Assembly: GCF_000225345.1 (NCBI RefSeq) | Contig: NC_015977.1 | Coordinates: forward strand, 2,277,501 to 2,341,500 | Direction: 5' to 3' | Source: Roseburia hominis A2-183 | GTDB taxonomy: Bacteria; Bacillota; Clostridia; Lachnospirales; Lachnospiraceae | DNA length: 64,000 nucleotides | Shown here: piece after piece, positions 18,597 to 27,770 of the stretch | How the letters are laid out: every line of letters begins with the position of its first letter | How positions within the stretch are numbered: the first letter of the stretch is position 1 | The notes under the pieces: generated by a model | What the model saw: the letters and a program-made list of their open reading frames with translations, nothing else | The model's database searches: none | What the model was told of the DNA's origin: nothing | Position numbers and translations under genes: made by a program

Positions 18597-19103
18597 TTAC
18601 GGGAGCAGTCCCTGCTCCTGCATCTCACGCGCCACCTTCACATATTCCCGGCTGTTGCGGTAAATATCTTTTTTCTCCGCTTCCGTCAGCTGCCGCACGA
18701 CCCTCGCCGGGCTTCCGAGCACCAGCGATCCATCCGGCACCCGGGTGTGCTTTGTGACAAGGCTTCCCGCCCCGACGATACAGTCACAGCCAATCTCCGC
18801 TCCATCCAGGATCGTCGCCGCCATCCCGATCAGCGTCCGGTCGCCGACCGTGCATCCGTGGACAACCGCCTGATGCCCGATGGTCACATTGTCACCAATC
18901 ACCACATCGCCCTCGATGCTCGCATGAATCGTACAGCTTTCCTGAATGTTTGTCTCTCTTCCGATCGTGATGGTTCCCTCATCCCCACGCACGGTGGAGT
19001 AAAACAGCACACAGCTGTCCTCCCCGATCGTCACGTCTCCGACCACCATCGCCTCGCGTGCAATCCGCACACCTGGAAGGTCTGTAATCCGCTTATAGTT
19101 CAT
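18597..19103 (-). CDS. Gamma-class carbonic anhydrase-like protein
   Basis: A left-handed beta-helix protein of 168 residues with hexapeptide repeats (IGEDSCVLFYSTVRGDEG, IGDNVTIGHQAVVHGCTVG, IGMAATILDGAEIG). His residues in CTIHASIEG and GHQAVVHGC are the expected zinc ligands. The family (YrdA/PaaY-like) interconverts CO2 and bicarbonate or acts as an acyltransferase-like protein. The ATG at 19103 follows AAGGAGTG; the longer frame to 19250 overlaps the upstream gene. It starts 14 nt after the HEPN-containing ATPase gene, so it may be read through from that operon. Confidence 0.9.
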   Translation of the reverse strand: MNYKRITDLPGVRIAREAMVVGDVTIGEDSCVLFYSTVRGDEGTITIGRETNIQESCTIHASIEGDVVIGDNVTIGHQAVVHGCTVGDRTLIGMAATILDGAEIGCDCIVGAGSLVTKHTRVPDGSLVLGSPARVVRQLTEAEKKDIYRNSREYVKVAREMQEQGLLP

Positions 19104-19116
19104 TTTTCCACACTCC

Positions 19117-21021
19117 TTATACCAGCTCCGCATTGAACTTCTGTGCATTTTCATCCCAGCGGGTAAGACGGATCCTCTGATCTTTGCCAGCGAGCATGCG
19201 CGCCGGTGTCCCCCTGCCAAGAAGATATTTTTTCGACAGCGATGCTCCATGTGAAGTGCCCGCGATCACGCCGCGCAGCACACCGGTCGTCGTTGCCTCC
19301 GTCTGTGTCAGCGTTACTGTCTGACCGATCATGGACTCATGCCAGGCTCCCGTACCGCCCGCCGGCTGTGACGGCTTCTCAGCGGATGCCTCTGCCGCAG
19401 TGCCGAATGCCTCTGCCGTCCGCTGTCCTCCTGCACATTTGAAATTTTCCAGTATAAATTCACAAATCTTGCGCAAATCATGGCGTCCCGACTCGTTTAA
19501 TATCTCCAGATTCAGATGCGCGGATGTATTGCGGCAGTTGTTTAAGCTGTACATATCCTGCTTTAACTCATCAAGAGACGAATACAGGCTGAAATACTTT
19601 TTCATAATATCCCAGTGTTTGCGGATAATCTGAAAGTAATCATTAAACGCGAGCACATTCAGCTTGGAGATGATAATATTTCTCTGATCCGCCTCGTTCT
19701 CGGTCGCAATCCGGCGCAGATTTTCCAGATAATCATCCTTTCGCTGCACATCCTGACCGAGTACCGTCTCCCATTCTTCCGAGTATTCCTTACTGAGTGC
19801 CCGCATCAATACGTCGCGGATGCTCCGCTCCGTCTGCTCTAACATTGCTGCGAGCGAATCCAGTTCATCCAAAACAGCAAAATCCTTCACAAAATCAACA
19901 AAATACGGAGAGATCGGCTCATATACCAGTTCTCCCTTATCGCGGTAATCCGTGAGACCCGCCAGTTCAAACACATTTTTTTCAGACTTCTCCACACGGG
20001 TCACAAATCCATAGTCATACAGCTTTTCCACCCACTCGTTAAGCTTTTCGGAATATGCAGGGCCGATAAACTTTTCAATGAAGATGCCCATGCTGCTTCT
20101 GGTCTTGCTCTGATTCACATACTCTGTTCTCATGAGTGTACACATACGCTCATACGCCGTCTTGATGAAAGCTCCCCGCTCCCGGAAAATCCATCCGATG
20201 TCAACAGGACTCCCGTCCAGATTCTCGATTTCATCCCGCATCTGCATCAGCAGCCCCGGCGACCGTCCGCACAGACAAAGGATCTGCTGTCTTTCCTTCT
20301 CCTCCAGAAGACCGCACGGCATATCCCTGTAGAAGTTAAAATACTCTTCCAATTCCTCATTGGAAAAACCTTTCAGTGCCAGTGCCGGAAACGCATCCTG
20401 AAAATTCGACCCCTCCTGCATATGATGCGCGATCGTGCTCACGCTCCGCCTGGAGATCGTAATGATCGACAGATTCAGCCGGTTGGCGCCCTTTGGCGTC
20501 AGACCAAACAAGCGCTGGAAAAACTGCCCGTCCTTGAAGATTGCCTGTGCCCGGTCAAATTCATCGATTGTCAGAATCATCCGGATTCCAAGCTTTGTAT
20601 AATATTCAAACAACGAAGACAATTCTCTCGTAGCATTCATCTTAAAGACGACGTCATCCTGATGCCCGATATTTTCTTCAAAGAACTGATAGGATTTGAG
20701 GATTTTCTCCACCAGCCTGTCATTTGGCACAGGTGCATCGCGAAGCTCCTCTTCCCCGATGGTATCAGAAAATTTTAGAATCAGTACTGTCCAAAACTGC
20801 CAGAACGAGGTTCCTGCCTCCAGCACCGTATTAAAATAGTAGGTGTGCGGCTTTGCCGCCCTCTCCAGTTCGTCGCTCAGGTGCCGGATCAGTGTCGTCT
20901 TGCCGATGCCGTTTGGTCCAATCAGCGAATAACACTTGCCATAATCTCCTTCCTCCACGAAGAAGACCTTTTTCCTCAGTATCTGGCTGACCTCCTTTCG
21001 TTCAATATATAATTCACCCAT
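19117..21021 (-). CDS. AAA-type ATPase with C-terminal HEPN-like motif (partner of the 2040-residue protein)
   Basis: A 634-residue protein I cannot assign to a named family. The N-terminal P-loop ATPase has Walker A GPNGIGKTT (residues 35-43) and Walker B MILTIDEFD (about 148-156), then LSIITISRRS, reminiscent of STAND/ORC-like ATPases, and a winged-helix-like region. Around residue 497 a helical segment carries CRNTSAHL, matching the Rx4H motif of HEPN RNases. A Gly/Ala-rich linker leads to a C-terminal beta-rich domain (IGQTVTLTQTEA...IRLTRW). The start overlaps the stop of the upstream giant gene as TAATG, so the two are translationally coupled. An RNA-targeting effector switched by nucleotide is the inference; the HEPN call needs a profile search. 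Confidence 0.75.
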   Translation of the reverse strand: MGELYIERKEVSQILRKKVFFVEEGDYGKCYSLIGPNGIGKTTLIRHLSDELERAAKPHTYYFNTVLEAGTSFWQFWTVLILKFSDTIGEEELRDAPVPNDRLVEKILKSYQFFEENIGHQDDVVFKMNATRELSSLFEYYTKLGIRMILTIDEFDRAQAIFKDGQFFQRLFGLTPKGANRLNLSIITISRRSVSTIAHHMQEGSNFQDAFPALALKGFSNEELEEYFNFYRDMPCGLLEEKERQQILCLCGRSPGLLMQMRDEIENLDGSPVDIGWIFRERGAFIKTAYERMCTLMRTEYVNQSKTRSSMGIFIEKFIGPAYSEKLNEWVEKLYDYGFVTRVEKSEKNVFELAGLTDYRDKGELVYEPISPYFVDFVKDFAVLDELDSLAAMLEQTERSIRDVLMRALSKEYSEEWETVLGQDVQRKDDYLENLRRIATENEADQRNIIISKLNVLAFNDYFQIIRKHWDIMKKYFSLYSSLDELKQDMYSLNNCRNTSAHLNLEILNESGRHDLRKICEFILENFKCAGGQRTAEAFGTAAEASAEKPSQPAGGTGAWHESMIGQTVTLTQTEATTTGVLRGVIAGTSHGASLSKKYLLGRGTPARMLAGKDQRIRLTRWDENAQKFNAELV

Positions 21022-24000
21022 TATTCTCTTCCTCCGTTCTTCTGTAACATAAATTCCACAAACAATCCGGTATTGATCTTCACTCTTCCGCCGGATGTAA
21101 TGGAGATCACACGGCGTGCCTCAAGCAGATTCTTGGTCCGCTCGATCTCCTCCGTGCTATATCCCTGTTCTTCTGTGAGTTTCCGGTTGATCTCCTTCAT
21201 GTCGGACGTTCTCTGATCAAAGGATTTCACCGTGGCAAACGCCGCACTCTTCAGATACTGATACGTCTTGCGGCTTTCCGGATCTTCCACGCTGTCGCCG
21301 TCTTCCACCAGAAGGATATCAAAATCCGTCAGCAGCAGCTCTCTGATAAACTGCCGTACCATCTCTTCCACATCGCTGACGAGAATCCGTGATCTCGGAC
21401 AGCGGTCACTCACAAAGTAAGCAAACATCTGGCTGCACAGCCGCATCAGATACGTCGGATTACATCCCGACAGATCCAATAGCTTCTCCACCGCCCGTCT
21501 TCCAAGTTCCGTGTCGTATACGTCATACCCGAATGCCCGTTCCATCGGCTCCTTCACCAGCCGGACGGACGCCTCCTCATCCAGCGCCGCAATCTCCACA
21601 GACTTGGCAAATTCCGCCGTGTGGTTGAGTACGCCAAGGCTGTCAAATGCCCGCATCATCGCCTCATGTCCGATGATCACCTGAATAAAACCATACTGTG
21701 AAAATGTCTTGATAAAGTTCGGGATAGCCGCCAGGCTCTCATTTTTCTCTTTGTCTCTGCGTATCTCGCTCATGATGGTCGTACATAGAAGCGTAAATTC
21801 ATCCATAAACAGGAGAATCACATGTTCCCCGCCATCATACCGGAAAAACTCCCGGAAAAATCTCTCGAAGAGCGCCGCCCACGTCTCATTGCCTGCCGGA
21901 TCAAACAAATCCGGAATTTCAAGCTGATTCTGTCTTAAAAGCTCCACCACATCCGGATGATGATCGTAGATCTCATTTTCAAAGCGGGACAGAATATTGG
22001 CATAAAACGACCGCTTAAAGTAAGGAAGCAGTTCCACGCCGCCGGTTTCGTCCAGAATGTTATTAAAATTCAGCATGATCGCTTTTTGGCGCAGTTTCTC
22101 ATTGTCCTTGATATAATTTTTTATCTGATAGACCAGACTGGTCTTGCCGCTCTTTTTCTGTCCGTGGATAATGACTGCACTTCCCGGAATGAACTGTTCC
22201 TCTCCGTCTACGGTTCTAAGGATACTGCTTCTTATCTCGCGGCTCTCCTCCTCGCGCCCGAAGAACATCTTATTGTCTTCCAGCGGTTGTCCCTGCGACG
22301 GTTCCAGATACGGATTCTCTGCACCGGTATCCTTACCTTCCATCCTGCCGGTGCCGTACTGCAGTTCCAGATAATTGCCGGCATCCTCGCGAACCGTCTT
22401 TTTCTGCAGACTGCCGTTGCGGTCATTTTCCCCGGTCAGAAATGCGGTCGTGTATTCGTATTCCACGGACCAGCCGATATTTAAGCTTCCTGTATATCCT
22501 TCCTCCACGCTGATCGCAACCTCGACCGGGATCTGATCCCCGGCAGCCAGGTGCTTCTGTTCCAACACGATTTTAGAAGGAACGTCCACGCCCTCTGTGT
22601 AGGATTCCAAAATAATCCCGACGTTGTCCGCCGACTGGAGGTTCATATTTGCTGCTCCGTTCCCGACGATCAGCCAGAACGTCTTCTGTCCGTTCTCGAT
22701 CAGTTCCTGGTTCGGCTTGCACCAGATCTTCGGGCGGGTCTTCTCATCCTGATACATGGAGTTCAGCAGCTGTGCGATCTCTTTTTTCAATTTTGCAAAA
22801 ATGTTGGCGCCATCCGCTCCGTCCGTACACATCCACAGAATCTCTACCGCCTCTCTGCTCGGATGCTTCTTGATCTCTTCCTCCAGTTCGCGGATCTCCC
22901 GGTAGGCATCCCGCAGCAGGCGCTCCTGTAATGAAAATCCCGGCTGATTGGTGTAATCGCAGACGCTCATGCACGCCCTCTGCAGCTTTTCAAAGCGCGC
23001 TCTGTCATCCTTTCCCGCCAGCTTTAAAAAACGCACCTGCATGTTTAAAATCAGTTCTCTCACATCCGCAGAGATATTACTTCCAGAGAGGATTCCGGTC
23101 AGGTTTGCCGAAAAGCGGCTTCTGTCCTTCTTATAGCGCTCCCGCAAGGCCTGCAGCGCTTCCGCAAGGCTGGTCGTACGGATCATATCGTCAATCTGCA
23201 CCGCATATCGAAGCAGCTCATTGGTCAGCGTCGTATTCTTCTTTAAAATGGCGCAGACGGTCTCCATACTCTTCTGATCCAGCAGCATCATGTGGGAGAT
23301 AAGTTCACTCATCTGCCTGCAATTCTGGTTCAGCAGCGTCTCAAGTTGTCCGCGGTCTGCGGTCTTCCCTTGCTGTAAGTAGTTGGCAAGCTGCTCTCTC
23401 GTGCCGAAGTCCTGCAAAAACAGCTGATAGAGACAGTCGCCCATCGAGAATTGCGCTGCATTTTTCTTATTGCTCTTTCTGAGCGGATAACGCAGCAGAA
23501 CGGACAGGTAATACGTCTGCTCCCCGAATACCATATTGGCGTCCAGACCGATCTTGCGGCAGTTCTTCTGCAATGTGCCGATCAACAGTCTTCCGATCTG
23601 GTTCTCTCTGTCATATTTTCCACCCGCTTCCGCGCCATGCTCCAGCTCCACCTCCGGATAGGCAAGCGCGATTTTGGCAGCCGCAAAGGATTGCAGTTCC
23701 CCCGGCTGTCCGTGAAGAATATCCACTGCTCTCTGTGCATTCTCACTATTTTCCGGCATGCTCTGCTCGTTTAAGGTCACTCCCTTTAACAGCAGCTGGC
23801 TTAAATCCACCTGTTCCATACAGAACTTTGCCAGATTCTCGCCGATCGCATTTTCCAGCGTGACCGAAGCTTCATCCGCCTCGAATTCCTCCGTCTGAGC
23901 TTCCGGCTGTGCCTGTGCTCCTCCTGCCTCCACAAGTCGCGCCTCCAGTTCCAGTCCGTCCGCACCCGGTGCAAAAACAATCGCCGTTTCCTTATTCACA

Positions 24001-27000
24001 TATCCCGCCAGTATCTGTGAGGCACCGTAAACCGGATAATATTTCGTCGCGTTACGGTAACCCAGATAAATATCACGCCCCGCATCGTATTGGATGGTTG
24101 CCGTCTCTCTCTGACACCGGATCTCTATCACAGATTCTGCCAGAGACAGCACCGTCTGTCCCTCCTCCGCAAACACATGGTGCACACATTTTACAAATAC
24201 TCTCTGCCCGGTGAGCGTATGGCTCTTAAATGCCCGGTTGATCATACCGTCCGAGAGCACAGACATATAGTGTTTTGCCTTCTGGTCCACCACGATTGCC
24301 CGGTGCAGTTCATCGCACTGCGTGACCGTTCCCTCCTGCCAGCGGATCAATCCGCTGTAAGCTTCCGATATGCGGTGCACTTCCGTGATCCGGTTGTCCT
24401 CGCAGGCGAAAATAACATGCAGGCGTGTCACGTTCATCTGGCTCTTTAAAATATTGATGACGTTCGGGTCTGCCAGCGTCAGGGAAAAATTCATGACACG
24501 GTTGATCACCGCAATGCCTTCCTCCATATTAAAGTCTGTGACAACACCGAAACGGTAGATCTTCTGAATCTCATTTTTCAGGATCTGTTTTCCGTCCTTT
24601 ACACGGTAAAAATCATCCCCCACGCTGTCGATCACGTGGTAAGCCGCCGTGGAATCCGTCATCTCGAAGATCACACTCTCCCCGCTGCAAAGCTCCGGAA
24701 TATCAAAATCCACCTGTTCCGGTACGGCGGTGCCAAGCGTGGACATTACCTGCTCCACTTTCCGCACCTGCAATGCATCCGCCTCAATTTTAAGACAGAT
24801 ATACTGGTTCTTCGCAAAGGACGCCAACACCAGAACCGGATAATTATAATCAACGGACGGATGCTCCATGCCGGTTTTTTCATTTACCATTGTGCCGCCC
24901 GGCACATATTTTACCAGATAACAGTGCTTTGCTGTCTTTATCGTCTCTTCCGTTTCGATCTGTGCAAGCTCCGGATTGAAGATCGCAATCGCGCCGTCCG
25001 GTGCATACTCCTGATCTGTCACAAGCTTTTTATTGATATAGCAGTCGCTGATCAGCGCATAGTGTCCGTTGTAGAGAGAGATAATTCCGAGTTTCGGAGA
25101 AGCCCCCACATAGCGCGCCTCCTCCGTTTCCAGATATTCCACAAGCGGCAGTGTCTTTGAAACAATCTTTTTTGTCACTGCGGTCACCGCCACCGGAGCG
25201 GTTGACTTTTTCTCCGGATACGGATGTCCGGCACCGATCTTCACATCCTTCGCGCATGTCTTGCCATGCAGGGTATACGGGGTATATAAAACCTCGTAAT
25301 AATAACTTTTGGTATTCAGCTTCGGCATCGTCTCACAGTCAATGTCGGTCTGCTTGAAATAGACGGTTCCCTCCTTGTCCTCCAGATGGGCTTCCAGTTC
25401 TTCCTCCGGTACAATAAAACCGAACCCTGCACTGACCGGCTGCTTGATCATGTATTTTACGATATAACCGCGCAGTCTCTCCGGTTTGGATTCTTCCTGC
25501 TTCTCCTCTGCAATGACAGTCTTCTCTGAGATCAGAGCGACATCCTTCGCCGCGCAAAGCTTGCCCTTTAAAGTCTGCTCAAGCGTAAATGAAACCCTGC
25601 GCCCCAGAACCAGCTGCGATGCCTCACCGGCATCTGTGAGATTATTGACATGGAACCAGTATTCCCCGGAAATATAACCGGTACCGTTATCCGTGCGGTA
25701 AGCCGTAATGAGTCCCACATACCGCACCTGCGCGATATCTTCCGTCTGCAGAACCGTCTCTTCTGCGCCATCGTCTCCCGCAAGAAGCGTCAGTTTTTCA
25801 TCCGTGTATTCCTTCAGCTTTCCGGCAGTTCTCTCTCCATTCGAGAGCAGCACTTCCACGTCCTGTCCCACAAACTTCTTCGCATAAAAAACAGAGACCG
25901 GCAGCATCTTTACCTCGCCGTTCCTGTCAATCCACACTTTCGCATAATCCGCATAAGGATACATCTTCTCCAGCGTCACACTGACCGCCTCCTGCACCAC
26001 CTCACCCGGTTCTTTGGCGCAGGTGTAGGAAACCACGTAGATATTGCCCGGTTTGAATCCAAAGTCAATCTGCTCCTGTGAAAACATGACATTTCCGCGC
26101 GGCAATCCGGCGTTCTCCATCTTCGCATAATTCTGTGAGACATAGCAGTTCCCGATAAAGCCGTTCGTCCGGAGTGCATTCGGGAAAAATAAAATAATTC
26201 CCCTTCCTGTATACCCCGCTTCCGCCGGTTCTTCCTTTCCTGCCGCATTCACCAGCCGGACATCCTTGGCGATCCATTCGCAATCCGTAATTCCCGGCAC
26301 AAAGGAGACCTGATCTCCAACGTCGATCTGCGCTGCTCCGGAATGTTCCGGCACTCTGCACCAGAAACCATCTTCTGCATCCCGGCTTCCGACTGCGATC
26401 TTCCACGTATCCGTCTTCCCCCGGCTGCCCGGTTCCCGCACACGCACCACTTTCCCGCAGTAGCGGATTTCCTGCATATCGGCAAACGGAATCATGGACA
26501 CGCCCTCACCGATCAATACGAACATGGTGTCCGTCACAGCCGACACGACACCCTCCCGACAGCTCCCGTCCTTCATGGTGACATGCAGTGAATCGTTGGT
26601 CTCCGGAAGCGGGAAAATCTCCTTCACCCCGGCAAAATCGACCGGAACCTGTCCGCCGCCTGACTGCTCCAGCATCCCGGTTCCATCCTGCTGCAATCTG
26701 CCGACTAAAAATGTTCCATCAAAAAGGCTGTAAATTGCTGCCGTCCGGCTTAATTTTTCCGCGCAGATCTTGTGTATGTGCGATACCAGCCGGATGTCAT
26801 CCGCGCAGATCTTTCCGGATGCAAGCTTCAGATGGCAGGACACGGTACACGCAAAATCTCCATACCGCATGAGTTCCAGTTCCGCAGCATCACGGCAGGC
26901 TTCCGGCGCAAATGTAAAATTCCCGATCATTCCGGTATCACGCATCACATCATAATCTGTCAGTTCCCCTGCCAGCCGGATATCCGCCACATCCGAAAGC

Positions 27001-27143
27001 ATGATCTCCCTGCCCTCTACAGTGATCGTCTCCGCCGTGATGTTCTGCAGAATGCCTTCCGCCCTGCTGTCATCTTTCAGCGTCACTTCGACTCGGTTTA
27101 ATAAATAAATCCCGATCTCTCTGACCGTTATATCTTCACCCAT
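21021..27143 (-). CDS. Giant multidomain protein: tandem Sm-like/cold-shock-like modules plus C-terminal ATPase
   Basis: A 2040-residue protein not recognised as any described family. Residues 1-1010 alternate two small beta folds. The Sm-like units are VEVTLKDDSRAEGILQNI (about 11-60), LHVTMKDGSCREGVVSAV (183-230), VEVLLSNGERTAGKLKEY (424-476) and a diverged copy at 818-865. Cold-shock/OB-like units often end with a shared A(K/D)DV.L(V/I) signature (113-121, 292-299, 532-539, 631-637); two have GTGYISGEYWFHVNNL and GFGFIVPEE...VYFKQTD. Residues 1090-1560 are largely helical, and about 1560-1615 look like a beta sandwich. The end (from about 1620) is a P-loop ATPase: FGREEESREI, Walker A HGQKKSGKTS (about 1658), Walker B ILLFMDEF (about 1776), then a winged helix. 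AAGGAG precedes the ATG. RNA or nucleic-acid sensing is inferred. Confidence 0.7.
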   Translation of the reverse strand: MGEDITVREIGIYLLNRVEVTLKDDSRAEGILQNITAETITVEGREIMLSDVADIRLAGELTDYDVMRDTGMIGNFTFAPEACRDAAELELMRYGDFACTVSCHLKLASGKICADDIRLVSHIHKICAEKLSRTAAIYSLFDGTFLVGRLQQDGTGMLEQSGGGQVPVDFAGVKEIFPLPETNDSLHVTMKDGSCREGVVSAVTDTMFVLIGEGVSMIPFADMQEIRYCGKVVRVREPGSRGKTDTWKIAVGSRDAEDGFWCRVPEHSGAAQIDVGDQVSFVPGITDCEWIAKDVRLVNAAGKEEPAEAGYTGRGIILFFPNALRTNGFIGNCYVSQNYAKMENAGLPRGNVMFSQEQIDFGFKPGNIYVVSYTCAKEPGEVVQEAVSVTLEKMYPYADYAKVWIDRNGEVKMLPVSVFYAKKFVGQDVEVLLSNGERTAGKLKEYTDEKLTLLAGDDGAEETVLQTEDIAQVRYVGLITAYRTDNGTGYISGEYWFHVNNLTDAGEASQLVLGRRVSFTLEQTLKGKLCAAKDVALISEKTVIAEEKQEESKPERLRGYIVKYMIKQPVSAGFGFIVPEEELEAHLEDKEGTVYFKQTDIDCETMPKLNTKSYYYEVLYTPYTLHGKTCAKDVKIGAGHPYPEKKSTAPVAVTAVTKKIVSKTLPLVEYLETEEARYVGASPKLGIISLYNGHYALISDCYINKKLVTDQEYAPDGAIAIFNPELAQIETEETIKTAKHCYLVKYVPGGTMVNEKTGMEHPSVDYNYPVLVLASFAKNQYICLKIEADALQVRKVEQVMSTLGTAVPEQVDFDIPELCSGESVIFEMTDSTAAYHVIDSVGDDFYRVKDGKQILKNEIQKIYRFGVVTDFNMEEGIAVINRVMNFSLTLADPNVINILKSQMNVTRLHVIFACEDNRITEVHRISEAYSGLIRWQEGTVTQCDELHRAIVVDQKAKHYMSVLSDGMINRAFKSHTLTGQRVFVKCVHHVFAEEGQTVLSLAESVIEIRCQRETATIQYDAGRDIYLGYRNATKYYPVYGASQILAGYVNKETAIVFAPGADGLELEARLVEAGGAQAQPEAQTEEFEADEASVTLENAIGENLAKFCMEQVDLSQLLLKGVTLNEQSMPENSENAQRAVDILHGQPGELQSFAAAKIALAYPEVELEHGAEAGGKYDRENQIGRLLIGTLQKNCRKIGLDANMVFGEQTYYLSVLLRYPLRKSNKKNAAQFSMGDCLYQLFLQDFGTREQLANYLQQGKTADRGQLETLLNQNCRQMSELISHMMLLDQKSMETVCAILKKNTTLTNELLRYAVQIDDMIRTTSLAEALQALRERYKKDRSRFSANLTGILSGSNISADVRELILNMQVRFLKLAGKDDRARFEKLQRACMSVCDYTNQPGFSLQERLLRDAYREIRELEEEIKKHPSREAVEILWMCTDGADGANIFAKLKKEIAQLLNSMYQDEKTRPKIWCKPNQELIENGQKTFWLIVGNGAANMNLQSADNVGIILESYTEGVDVPSKIVLEQKHLAAGDQIPVEVAISVEEGYTGSLNIGWSVEYEYTTAFLTGENDRNGSLQKKTVREDAGNYLELQYGTGRMEGKDTGAENPYLEPSQGQPLEDNKMFFGREEESREIRSSILRTVDGEEQFIPGSAVIIHGQKKSGKTSLVYQIKNYIKDNEKLRQKAIMLNFNNILDETGGVELLPYFKRSFYANILSRFENEIYDHHPDVVELLRQNQLEIPDLFDPAGNETWAALFERFFREFFRYDGGEHVILLFMDEFTLLCTTIMSEIRRDKEKNESLAAIPNFIKTFSQYGFIQVIIGHEAMMRAFDSLGVLNHTAEFAKSVEIAALDEEASVRLVKEPMERAFGYDVYDTELGRRAVEKLLDLSGCNPTYLMRLCSQMFAYFVSDRCPRSRILVSDVEEMVRQFIRELLLTDFDILLVEDGDSVEDPESRKTYQYLKSAAFATVKSFDQRTSDMKEINRKLTEEQGYSTEEIERTKNLLEARRVISITSGGRVKINTGLFVEFMLQKNGGRE

Positions 27144-27374
27144 ACAAGCTACTCCTTCTACAACCCATCATGTATTTATGGTATTACAGCACCCGCGCTT
27201 TTGCAAGGAATTCTTTCCACGCAAACCGCCCGGAGATTCACGGTGCTCGTCAAATCTGCATACAGTCATACACTATAAATAATGTCTTTCTGCATTTCAT
27301 AATCTCCCGGCGGATTCATGCAACTTTCTGTACCATGGTTGTATTTATTCCGGCTGCTCTGTATTCTGAAACTT

Positions 27375-27492
27375 CGGGTCTACAGCCGATAAAATACGCC
27401 GTGAGACCCGTTTTCTGGAATATTTTGATCATTTTTTCTATCTGCTGGAGCGTTCTCGGGTCTACAGCCGATAAAATACGCCGTGAGACCCG
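27375..27492. repeat. Two identical 36 bp copies of a CGGGTCT...AGACCCG hairpin
   Basis: The segment at 27375-27410 recurs exactly at 27457-27492. Each is a hairpin with stem CGGGTCT/AGACCCG and a 22 nt loop containing ACAGCCGAT and ACGCCGTG. They lie upstream of the giant ATPase gene and belong to the same family as the array at 5977-6228. Confidence 0.85.
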
Positions 27493-27527
27493 GAATTTTA
27501 CAATTTCCGGGTCTCACGGCGTATTTT
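27473..27527. terminator. 23 bp perfect hairpin with flanking A/T tracts
   Basis: Positions 27473-27495 and 27505-27527 are perfect inverted copies around a 9 nt loop. The right arm ends GCGTATTTTTTG, so it resembles a plus-strand terminator, but no plus-strand gene precedes it. The left arm is the second half of the repeat at 27457, so two folds are mutually exclusive. Confidence 0.6.
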
Positions 27528-27590
27528 TTGCTTCCAGTGCCCAAAAGCCATGGATTTATCCCTCTTTTTCTCTCTTATCAAGCGGTTTTG

Positions 27591-27625
27591 GGGTCTCACG
27601 CAGCTATTTTTCCTCTGTAGACCCG
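27591..27625. repeat. Further GGGTCT...AGACCC hairpin
   Basis: GGGTCT (27591-27596) and AGACCC (27619-27624) enclose a 22 nt pyrimidine-rich loop, the same geometry as the copies at 27375 and 27457. Together with these elements the 27144-27770 intergene shows no gene. Confidence 0.7.
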
Positions 27626-27770
27626 CGCCAGCCTTCTCCAGGCTTTCTCACAAACGTTTTCTGCAATAAAAAATATGCCACGACACATTTTCGCACCAAG
27701 TGCGGTCGCCTGCGGCATGTCTCTCCTTCGCGCAAGTGTGCATCCTGCCCGGAGGGCTAAAAGCACCTTG

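Noticed and set aside
19117..21021. Simple Orc1/Cdc6-like or chromosomal maintenance ATPase
   Set aside because: The coupling to the giant protein, the RNxxAH motif and the extra C-terminal domain do not fit; kept as an open alternative for the ATPase domain only.
27170..27760. 196-codon plus-strand frame upstream of the giant ATPase
   Set aside because: It passes through the GGGTCT hairpin repeats, so its openness is explained by composition; no start signal.
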